Below, piece by piece: positions 7,373 through 12,965 of a stretch of DNA of 12,965 nt. The first letter of the stretch is position 1. Each line of letters starts with the position of its first letter. The stretch covers positions 36,020 to 48,984 of the forward strand of contig CADEDU010000059.1 in the NCBI GenBank assembly GCA_902826155.1, read 5' to 3'. The position numbers were made by a program, and so were the translations under genes. Below the pieces are notes generated by a model. That model was not told where the DNA came from. It was given only the letters and a program-made list of their open reading frames with translations, and searched no databases. This DNA is from an uncultured beta proteobacterium (GTDB taxonomy: Bacteria > Pseudomonadota > Gammaproteobacteria > Burkholderiales > SG8-39).

Positions 7373-8452
7373 ATGAGCGAATTCCTCACCCTGCACGAGA
7401 TCGTCAAGGCGGCGCGCAACAACCTGTCCGACGAACCGTGGGACTACCTGGCCGGCGCCGCTGAAACCGAGACGACGTTCCTGCGCAATCGCCACGCGCT
7501 CGATGCGATCGCGTTTCGTCCGCGCGTGCTGCGCGACGTGAGCAAGATCGATTGCACCTCGAGCTTCCTGGGCAAGCCGATGCGCATTCCGGTGTTCATC
7601 GCACCGCTCGGTTCGCTGCACGTGCTCGGGCCCGGTGGCGCGCTGGCGACGGCCAAGGCGGCCGAGCGCTTCGGCATCGTGAGCATCCTCTCCTCGGTGG
7701 CGCAGCCGGGGCTGGAGGAGGTCGGCCAGGGCACCAAGCACCCGAAGGTCTACCAGCTCTACGTGCGCGGCGACCGTGCATGGGTGGAAGACCATATCCG
7801 CCGCGCGATCGATCACGGTTACACGGGATTCTGCTTCACCGTCGACACCGCGATCTACAGCCGGCGCGAGCGCGACATCATCAAGCGCTACATTCCGGCC
7901 GCGCGGCGCACCGCGAGCGGTTTCGAGTTCCAGGCGTCGATGAGCTGGGAACTGGTGGAGTGGTTCAAGGCGCGCTACAAGATGCCGCTCATCTTGAAGG
8001 GCATCGCCACCGCTGAAGACGCGCAACTCGCGGTCGAGAGGGGCGTGGAAGTCGTATACGTGTCGAACCACGGCGGCCGGCAGATGGATCATGGCCGCGG
8101 TTCGATCGACGTTCTGCCCGAAGTCGTGAAGGTTGTCGCGGGCAAAGCCGAAGTTGTCGTCGATGGCGGTTTCATGCGCGGCGGCGACGTGCTCAAGGCG
8201 CTCGCGCTCGGCGCGAACGCGGTCGGCATCGGTCGGCTCTATGGCTTCGGACTCGCGGCGGCAGGTGAAGCAGGCGTGCACCGCGTGCTGGAGATTCTCG
8301 AAGACGAGATCGCGCTCAACATGGGATTGCTCGGCGTGAACAGGCTCGATCAGCTCACGCCGTCGCATCTGCATCCGGCGCCGCTGGTGCGCATGGAACA
8401 TCCGGTGCGGCACGCGTTTCCGTTTCTCGATCTGCCGGCGCAGCGCTACTGA
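7373..8452 (+). CDS. FMN-dependent alpha-hydroxy-acid oxidase/dehydrogenase
   Basis: This is a 359-residue TIM-barrel flavoprotein of the glycolate oxidase/L-lactate dehydrogenase/mandelate dehydrogenase family, which oxidises an L-2-hydroxy acid to the 2-keto acid. Visible functional residues, by family comparison, are Tyr25 (WDYLAGAAE), Tyr130 (YQLY), Asp158 (TVD), Lys209 (LKGI), the catalytic pair His233 and Arg236 (SNHGGRQ), and the phosphate-binding Asp264-Gly-Gly and Gly-Ile-Gly-Arg (285-288). The loop after about residue 175 is short and lacks the long membrane segment of mandelate dehydrogenase, so a soluble enzyme is likely. The usual substrate-site Trp of glycolate oxidase (SSW) is replaced in SSVA, suggesting another substrate. 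The ATG at 7373 is preferred over a TTG at 7367. No strong ribosome site is seen. Confidence 0.92.
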   Translation: MSEFLTLHEIVKAARNNLSDEPWDYLAGAAETETTFLRNRHALDAIAFRPRVLRDVSKIDCTSSFLGKPMRIPVFIAPLGSLHVLGPGGALATAKAAERFGIVSILSSVAQPGLEEVGQGTKHPKVYQLYVRGDRAWVEDHIRRAIDHGYTGFCFTVDTAIYSRRERDIIKRYIPAARRTASGFEFQASMSWELVEWFKARYKMPLILKGIATAEDAQLAVERGVEVVYVSNHGGRQMDHGRGSIDVLPEVVKVVAGKAEVVVDGGFMRGGDVLKALALGANAVGIGRLYGFGLAAAGEAGVHRVLEILEDEIALNMGLLGVNRLDQLTPSHLHPAPLVRMEHPVRHAFPFLDLPAQRY

Positions 8453-8512
8453 GCGCGCACCATCGGCCACCAACAAAGCGCCCGACGCGACGCAGTGCGC
8501 GCGTGCGTGCAA

Positions 8513-8519
8513 AGAGGAG
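8513..8519 (+). promoter_or_regulatory. Ribosome binding site of the second deacylase
   Basis: AGAGGAG lies six bases before the ATG at 8526 and decides that start. A closer ATG at 8521 is out of frame and meets a TGA at once. The 73-bp gap before the gene otherwise shows no hairpin or clear promoter. Confidence 0.8.
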
Positions 8520-8525
8520 CATGCG

Positions 8526-10262
8526 ATGAAGGCGAGCTACGATCTGATCGTGCGCAACGGGCTGGTGGTCGACGGCAGCGGCGCACCACCGCGCGAAGCC
8601 GATGTGGCCGTCACTGGCACCACGATCGCCGCCGTTGGGCGCATCGAAGCGCGCGGCACCGAGGAGATCGACGCCAAGGGTCGCATCGTCACACCCGGCT
8701 TCGTCGACATCCACACGCACTACGACGGCCATGTCACCTGGGAGCACCGGCTCGTGCCGTCCGCGTCGCACGGCGTGACGACGATCGCGATGGGCAATTG
8801 CGGCGTGGGCTTCGCCCCGTGCAAGCCCGACGAGCGTGAGCTGCTGATCCGGCTGATGGAGGGCGTGGAGGACATTCCGTATCCGGTGCTCGCCGAGGGC
8901 GTGCCGTGGACGTGGCAGTCGTTTCCCGAGTATCTCGATTTCATCGCCGCGCGCCAGTACGACATGGACGTGTGCGGGTACGTGCCGCACGCGGCATTGC
9001 GCGTGTTCGCGATGGGGCGGCGCGGCGCCGACCGCGAGCCCGCCACGCCCGCCGACCGCGCGCTAATGACGCAACTCGCGTCCGAGGCGCTGCACGCCGG
9101 CGCGATCGGTGTATCGACCTCGCGCACGCTGTTCCATCGTTCGAGCGACGGCAAGGCGGCGCCGACGTTTCAGGCGGCCAACGACGAACTGCTCGCGCTG
9201 GGCGATGCGATCCGCCAGTCCGGACGCGGCGTGCTGCAGATGATCCAGGATCTCGAAGACACCGAAGCGGCGTTCGCGCAAATGCGCGATCTGGCTGCGT
9301 ACGCGGGCACCTCGCTTACCTTCACCTTGCTCGAAGGGCAGGCGATGGGGCCGGTGTCGCCGCGCTGGCGCGAAGTGCTCGACTGGTGTGCGGGTGCGAC
9401 CCGCGCCGGCGTGCCGATCAAGGCGCAGGTCACCGCACGTCCGGTGAGCATCCTGCTGGGTCACGAACTCACGCTGAATCCGTTCTACACCACGCCCACC
9501 TACAAGGGTCTTGCCACGCTGCCCTTCGCCGAGAAGATCGCGGCGCTGCGCCAGCCGCAGATACGCGCCGCGATCCTCGCCGAGGCCACCGATCCGGATC
9601 CGACCAACGTGCTGGGCCGGCTGGTGCGCAAGTTTCACCAGATGTACGTGCTGGGCGATCCGCCGCAGTACGAGCCCTCGCGCGAAGCGTTCGTCGACGC
9701 CCGTGCCGTGCGCATCGGCACCACGCCTGAGGCGCTCGCCTACGATCTGATGTTGGAGCGCGATGGCCGCACCATGCTCAACCTGGTGTTCACGAACTAC
9801 GAGCACGGTTCACTCGATTCGTGTTTCGCGATGCTGCAGCACGCGGGCTCGGTGTTCGGCCTGGGCGACGGCGGCGCGCATTGCGCCACGATCTGCGACG
9901 GCAGCATGCCCAGCTTCATGCTCACGCATTGGACCCGCGATCGACGTGGTTCGCGGCCATCGCTCGCGACCGCCGTGCGCTGGATGACGAGCGACACCGC
10001 ACGCACTATCGGACTGGCCGACCGCGGCATGATCGCGCCGGGCTTCAAGGCCGATCTCAACGTCATCGACATCGACCGCCTTCACCTGCGCGCGCCGACG
10101 ATTACACGCGATCTGCCGGGTGGTGCGGCGCGACTGGTGCAATCGGCCGAGGGCTACGACGCCACCATCGTGAGCGGCGCCGTCGTGTATCGCGCCGGAC
10201 AGGCGAGCGGTGCGCTGCCGGGCAGGCTCGTGCGCGGTCAGCAGCCCGCGCCGCGCGCGTAG
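8526..10262 (+). CDS. N-acyl-D-amino-acid deacylase family amidohydrolase (second paralogue)
   Basis: This is a 578-residue amidohydrolase of the same family as the gene at 3812-5422 but only distantly similar to it. It opens with the typical beta-domain segment LIVRNGLVVDGSG. It keeps GFVDIHTH (His63, His65) and Cys92 in GNCGVGF, and has the barrel acid Asp448 in LGDGGAH. The THxRDE and SHHK histidines that hold the tight metal in D-aminoacylase are not present: the corresponding strands read GVLQMIQD (235-242) and LTFTLLEG (264-271). The conserved tail GLADRGMIAPGFKADLNVIDID (496-517) is intact. No signal peptide is seen. It sits fourth in the rightward block, 6 bp before the exported protein. 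Hydrolysis of an N-acyl or cyclic amide is the family expectation; the substrate is unknown. Confidence 0.88.
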   Translation: MKASYDLIVRNGLVVDGSGAPPREADVAVTGTTIAAVGRIEARGTEEIDAKGRIVTPGFVDIHTHYDGHVTWEHRLVPSASHGVTTIAMGNCGVGFAPCKPDERELLIRLMEGVEDIPYPVLAEGVPWTWQSFPEYLDFIAARQYDMDVCGYVPHAALRVFAMGRRGADREPATPADRALMTQLASEALHAGAIGVSTSRTLFHRSSDGKAAPTFQAANDELLALGDAIRQSGRGVLQMIQDLEDTEAAFAQMRDLAAYAGTSLTFTLLEGQAMGPVSPRWREVLDWCAGATRAGVPIKAQVTARPVSILLGHELTLNPFYTTPTYKGLATLPFAEKIAALRQPQIRAAILAEATDPDPTNVLGRLVRKFHQMYVLGDPPQYEPSREAFVDARAVRIGTTPEALAYDLMLERDGRTMLNLVFTNYEHGSLDSCFAMLQHAGSVFGLGDGGAHCATICDGSMPSFMLTHWTRDRRGSRPSLATAVRWMTSDTARTIGLADRGMIAPGFKADLNVIDIDRLHLRAPTITRDLPGGAARLVQSAEGYDATIVSGAVVYRAGQASGALPGRLVRGQQPAPRA

Positions 10263-10268
10263 CGAAAG

Positions 10269-10889
10269 ATGATGCCCTCGCCGGTGCGTGCCGCGGCGTT
10301 GCTCGTCGGCGCGTTCGCGCTGCTGGCTCGCCATGTCGCAATGGCGCAGGGTGCCGCGCTCGAGCCCGCGAAGATTCCCGCGGAAGTGCGTCCGTTCGTC
10401 CAAGCAGGCACCAGCGCGATCGCGCTCGAATCGGCCGATCTCAACGGTGACGGTCGCGCCGACTACGTGCTGGTGCTCGAACGACCGCTGAAAGGCGATG
10501 AGGTCGATCCGATCCGCCATCGACCGCTGCTGCTGCTGATTCGCCAGTCAGACGGCCGGCTGGCGCTCGCCAAGCGCAACGACAAGGCCGTCATGTGCGC
10601 GAGCTGCGGTGGTTTGTTCGGCGACCCGTTCATGGGCATCACGGTGAAGCCGCAAAGCTTCATCATCGATCACTTCGGCGGGAGCGGCTGGCGCTGGGAG
10701 CGCCGCGCGCAGTTCAACTACTCGCGCCGCGACAACACCTGGCAGCTGGTGCGGGCCGAGCAGGCGAGTTTCCACGTGGGCGACCCCGACGCGCGCAAGC
10801 TCGAGGTGTTCGTGCCGCCGAAGGACTACGGCAAGATCGATATCGCCGACTTCGATCCGGATGATTTTCTCGGCAAGGGGCCGAAATAG
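10269..10889 (+). CDS. Small exported protein of unknown function
   Basis: This is a 206-residue protein with a signal peptide: a short basic start, a hydrophobic core at about 8-20, and likely cleavage after AMA at residue 26. The mature part holds DLNGDGRADY at 57-66, a calcium-loop or FG-GAP-like D-x-N-x-D-G pattern. A CxxC pair follows (Cys110 and Cys113 in MCASCGG), then GDPFMGI and HFGGSGWRWERRAQFNY, and an acidic tail (DIADFDPDDF). I do not recognise a named function. The CxxC may form a disulfide or bind metal in the periplasm. It starts 6 bp after the deacylase stop and is probably co-transcribed with it, although its relatives need not belong to the pathway. A second ATG follows the first directly. 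Confidence 0.75.
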   Translation: MMPSPVRAAALLVGAFALLARHVAMAQGAALEPAKIPAEVRPFVQAGTSAIALESADLNGDGRADYVLVLERPLKGDEVDPIRHRPLLLLIRQSDGRLALAKRNDKAVMCASCGGLFGDPFMGITVKPQSFIIDHFGGSGWRWERRAQFNYSRRDNTWQLVRAEQASFHVGDPDARKLEVFVPPKDYGKIDIADFDPDDFLGKGPK

Positions 10890-10896
10890 GGTACCG

Positions 10897-11529
10897 CTAC
10901 AGCAACGTGCGCGCGACCTTGAATGCTTCACCCATGTCGGGCAGCTTCGACTGATCGGGCACGACCTGAATGTGGCGCACGACGTTGTCCTTGTCGAGCA
11001 CGATGAGCGAGCGCGCCAGCAGGTGCGACGGTTTGACCAGGAGGCCCGAGCTCAAGCCGAACGACGCGCCGCGGTAGTCGGAAAAGAACGTCACGTTCTT
11101 GATCTTCGCGGTCTCGGCGAAGCGGCGCTGCGCGAACGGCAGATCCATGCTGATGGTCACCAGCTCCACCTGCCGGTCGAGCCCGTCATTGGTCTCCGAC
11201 AGTTCGTGCGTTTGCGCTTCGCAGGTTTTGGTGTCCAGCGACGGCACGATATTGAGGATGCGCACCTTGCCCTTGGTGGCAGTGATGTCCACGCCGGCCA
11301 TATTGCCGCCGGTGACCAGCGCGGCCGGCAGCGGTTCGCCCAACTTGATGGCCTTGCCGGTCAATGGCAGCGGCCTGCCGCGCATCGACACCGATTGACC
11401 GTCGCCGGTGCCGCCGATGGATTCCTTGGTGTGCGAATCGGCATCGGCCTGGGGTGCGTTCTGGGCCATGACGGCCAGTGAAGCTGACAACAGCATGGCG
11501 CTTGCAGCGAGCAGCAGCGACGATCTCAT
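10897..11529 (-). CDS. tpx: Exported thiol peroxidase (Tpx-type peroxiredoxin), resolving Cys absent
   Basis: This is a 210-residue protein with an N-terminal signal peptide (hydrophobic 5-20, likely cleavage after VMA at 20-22), followed by a Tpx-type peroxiredoxin domain (about 50-210). It reduces peroxides through Cys103 in PSLDTKTCEAQT, the Tpx equivalent of PSIDxxxC. In E. coli Tpx the resolving cysteine lies in LPFAQSRFC; here the same segment is LPFAQRRFA, so the residue is Ala138. Cys103 is the only cysteine in the protein. It would therefore work as a 1-Cys enzyme or be recycled by an external thiol. The start at 11529 is set by a strong AAAGGAGG about five bases upstream; a longer open frame to 11631 lacks this. 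It converges on the exported protein gene with 7 bp between stops. Confidence 0.88.
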   Translation of the reverse strand: MRSSLLLAASAMLLSASLAVMAQNAPQADADSHTKESIGGTGDGQSVSMRGRPLPLTGKAIKLGEPLPAALVTGGNMAGVDITATKGKVRILNIVPSLDTKTCEAQTHELSETNDGLDRQVELVTISMDLPFAQRRFAETAKIKNVTFFSDYRGASFGLSSGLLVKPSHLLARSLIVLDKDNVVRHIQVVPDQSKLPDMGEAFKVARTLL

Positions 11530-11576
11530 CGACGCCTCCTTTGTTGTGGGTGATGCGGTGCACAGACCGCTGTCGC

Positions 11577-11606
11577 AGTATGCGCGCCGCCTAACCGTGC
11601 GATCAA
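11577..11606 (-). promoter_or_regulatory. Candidate sigma-70 promoter of the thiol peroxidase gene
   Basis: On the minus strand TTGATC (11606-11601) and CATACT (11582-11577) are 18 bp apart, each matching the consensus at four of six positions. The transcript would start near 11570, about 40 nt before the ATG. A 10-bp perfect palindrome, CGCACGTGCG (11609-11618), sits just upstream of the -35 and could be an operator or chance. This is a visual match only. Confidence 0.4.
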
Positions 11607-11669
11607 CCCGCACGTGCGAAGGGAAAGACACTCCGTGAGGCTGGCATCGCGACGGCGGATCGCGGCGAA

Positions 11670-11695
11670 CCCTGCAGCATCCTTGCGTTGCAGGG
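11670..11695 (-). terminator. Hairpin after the solute-binding-protein gene
   Basis: CCCTGCA (11670-11676) pairs with TGCAGGG (11689-11695). An inner GCA/TGC pair extends the stem across a two-base bulge around a TCCT loop. It begins 8 bp past the stop at 11704 on the minus strand. There is no T-run after it, so it is at best a weak or factor-dependent terminator. The remainder of 11530-11703 holds the Tpx promoter region. Confidence 0.35.
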
Positions 11696-11703
11696 CGGGT
11701 GGG

Positions 11704-12378
11704 CTAGCTGAGCCAGCGATCGTGAATGCGCTGCCAGGTGCCATCGCTGCGTGCGATGACAAGCTGATCGTTCGCCGCATCGATCAATTCGGCCGGTCCA
11801 TTTTTCGCGATGGCAAAACCGATCGGCAGTTCGGTGTAGGGCGCTTCAGGAAACCGGAACTTGCCGGGGAACAATCGCTTGGCGATCGCGATGCCCGCGT
11901 GCAGGTTGAGTGCGGCCACGTCGGCGCGGCCGTCAGCGAGCATCGCGAACGATTGTTCGTAGCCGTCACCGTCGATCAGTCGCACGGCCGGATGGTTTTT
12001 CTCGATCTGCGACCAGAGCGGCCCCTTCCTGGGCGTGACCAGCGTCTTGCCGGCGAACACGGCCAGATCGGTCGATGGCGCGAGATCATGCCGGGTGAAC
12101 GTCGCGCCGCCCGACACGATGAGAGGCGCGGAGAACGACATTGTCGCCAGCCGCGGCGGCGTGATGCCCTTGAACGCGAGCGCATCGACGCGACCACTGA
12201 ACAGTGCCTGCTCGGTCTCGGCCAGCGGCATCGTCACGAACTCGTGCTGGAGACCCGCGCGATCGAGCAGCGTCCGCACCAGTTCGACCAGCATGCCGGT
12301 CGGGCGCCCGTTGTCGAGCAGGCCGAACGGTTCGAACGGCACGTCGAAACCGATGCGATAGATCCGCGCGGAGCTCAT
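11704..12378 (-). CDS. Solute-binding-protein family 3 domain without signal peptide
   Basis: This is a 224-residue protein with the fold of amino-acid-type periplasmic binding proteins (SBP family 3). It starts straight in the first strand (YRIGFDVPFEPFG, 7-19), continues with a PTGMLVELVRTLL helix (26-38), MSFSAPLIVSGG (80-91) and DGRADVAAL (149-157), and ends with the usual SDGTWQRIHDRWL (211-223). This is a complete domain, but there is no signal peptide or lipobox. Upstream in frame no start codon occurs before a TGA at 12418-12420. Such proteins normally act outside the membrane with an ABC permease, and no permease is adjacent. It may be a cytoplasmic ligand sensor or a gene that lost its export signal. 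It lies 52 bp after the NYN gene, with no clear ribosome site. Confidence 0.8.
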   Translation of the reverse strand: MSSARIYRIGFDVPFEPFGLLDNGRPTGMLVELVRTLLDRAGLQHEFVTMPLAETEQALFSGRVDALAFKGITPPRLATMSFSAPLIVSGGATFTRHDLAPSTDLAVFAGKTLVTPRKGPLWSQIEKNHPAVRLIDGDGYEQSFAMLADGRADVAALNLHAGIAIAKRLFPGKFRFPEAPYTELPIGFAIAKNGPAELIDAANDQLVIARSDGTWQRIHDRWLS

Positions 12379-12430
12379 TCGTAATGTGTCTTGAGGACGC
12401 GGATCAAGCCGTGCGATTCAATGCGGCGCC

Positions 12431-12965
12431 TCAACCTTCGCTCGACGTGGGCAGTACCACGTAACCGCCCGACTTTTCATCCGGTGCGAGCGTGAGCAGC
12501 TTGCGATCGCGAGCTTCTTCGAGCAGGCGGTTGAACGACTTGAAGCCGAAGTAGCCCTCGTTGAAACCTGGTTTGCGCCGCTTGAGCGCCTGCTTGATCA
12601 TCGAGCCCCACAGCTTTTCATCGTCGCCGCGTTCGCGCTGCAGTGCCTCGATCGTCTCGAGCACCAGGCCGATGGCCTCGTCGCGCCGCTGCTCGGTGCG
12701 ATCTTCCTCGGCATTGGGCTTGGCTTCCTTCGCCTCGGCGCCCTTGGGACGGCTGCTGCGCTTGGCCACCGGTCGTGCCTTGGCCTTGGCCTCCTCGCGC
12801 ACCAGATCGTCGTAGTAGATGAACTCGTCGCAATTGGCCATCAGCAGATCGGAGGTGGACTTCTTCACCCCCACGCCGATCACGATCTTGTCGTTCTCAC
12901 GCAGCTTGGACACCAGCGGCGAGAAATCGGAGTCGCCGCTCACGATCACGAACGTGTCGACGTGC
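12431..12965 (-). CDS. NYN-domain protein with C-terminal OST-HTH-like domain (partial, N-terminus off window)
   Basis: The visible 177 residues are the C-terminal part of a protein that continues past the right edge; the frame is open to the last base. It begins inside a NYN (PIN-like, LabA-type) domain with FVIVSGDSDFSPLVSKLREN, where the Asp pair in GDSDF is the family's metal-binding acid motif, and then VIGVGVKKSTSDLLMANCDEFIYY. A Lys/Glu/Ala-rich linker (about 55-96) leads to a helical C-terminal domain (97-172: IGLVLETIEAL, GSMIKQALKRRKPGF, FKSFNRLLEEA, GGYVVLP) typical of the OST-HTH/LOTUS domain, thought to bind RNA. A nuclease or RNA-binding role is the family expectation. A GTG at 12949 is internal to the domain and not a believable start. 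Confidence 0.85.
   Translation of the reverse strand, partial: HVDTFVIVSGDSDFSPLVSKLRENDKIVIGVGVKKSTSDLLMANCDEFIYYDDLVREEAKAKARPVAKRSSRPKGAEAKEAKPNAEEDRTEQRRDEAIGLVLETIEALQRERGDDEKLWGSMIKQALKRRKPGFNEGYFGFKSFNRLLEEARDRKLLTLAPDEKSGGYVVLPTSSEG

Noticed and set aside
7343..8512. Leftward open frame of 389 codons
   Set aside because: Antisense shadow of the FMN enzyme; no conserved motif and His/Arg-rich composition.
11609..11618. 10-bp palindrome CGCACGTGCG as an operator
   Set aside because: Short palindromes are common in GC-rich sequence and there is no second copy or known matching regulator here; mentioned only with the promoter.

Overview
The window is GC-rich and densely coding, with strongly GC-biased third codon positions. 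The gene families suggest a soil or water proteobacterium, most likely a Burkholderiales-like betaproteobacterium: a MaoC half-domain pair, N-acyl-D-amino-acid deacylase paralogues, CocE/NonD hydrolases, and a NYN protein with a C-terminal helical domain. The lineage is inferred from gene content, as there is no rRNA or tRNA here. I see no CRISPR array, insertion sequence, integrase or phage gene.

Layout. (1) A CocE/NonD-type serine hydrolase runs rightward (96-1859). It ends 7 bp from a converging leftward block. (2) That leftward block reads 5422 to 1867: N-acyl-D-amino-acid deacylase-like amidohydrolase, MaoC N-terminal-type subunit, MaoC C-terminal-type subunit, alpha/beta hydrolase. (3) A 53-bp divergent intergenic region (5423-5475) separates it from a rightward block (5476-10889): HSL-like alpha/beta hydrolase, MBL-fold hydrolase, FMN-dependent 2-hydroxy-acid oxidase/dehydrogenase, a second deacylase-like amidohydrolase, and a small exported protein of unknown function. 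(4) A final leftward group, 7 bp from the end of block 3, looks unrelated housekeeping or accessory: an exported thiol peroxidase (Tpx) lacking the resolving cysteine, a solute-binding-protein fold with no signal peptide, and a NYN-domain protein cut by the right edge.

How the genes may work together. Blocks 1-3 look like a catabolic island: three serine hydrolases, two amidohydrolases, one metallo-hydrolase, an enoyl-CoA hydratase-type pair and a 2-hydroxy-acid oxidoreductase. A plausible reading is cleavage of an ester- or amide-bearing compound, CoA-stage hydration of an unsaturated acid, and oxidation of a 2-hydroxy acid. No CoA ligase or transferase, acyl-CoA dehydrogenase, transporter operon or regulator lies in the window, so the substrate is unknown and the pathway is an inference.

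The most distinctive sequence features are in the alpha/beta hydrolase at 1867-2703, which has four perfect 18-bp repeats inside its reading frame and a 19-bp near-perfect duplication at its start codon. Others are a 15-bp-period triplet repeat between two genes of the rightward operon, and two deacylase paralogues that have lost complementary parts of the family's metal site.
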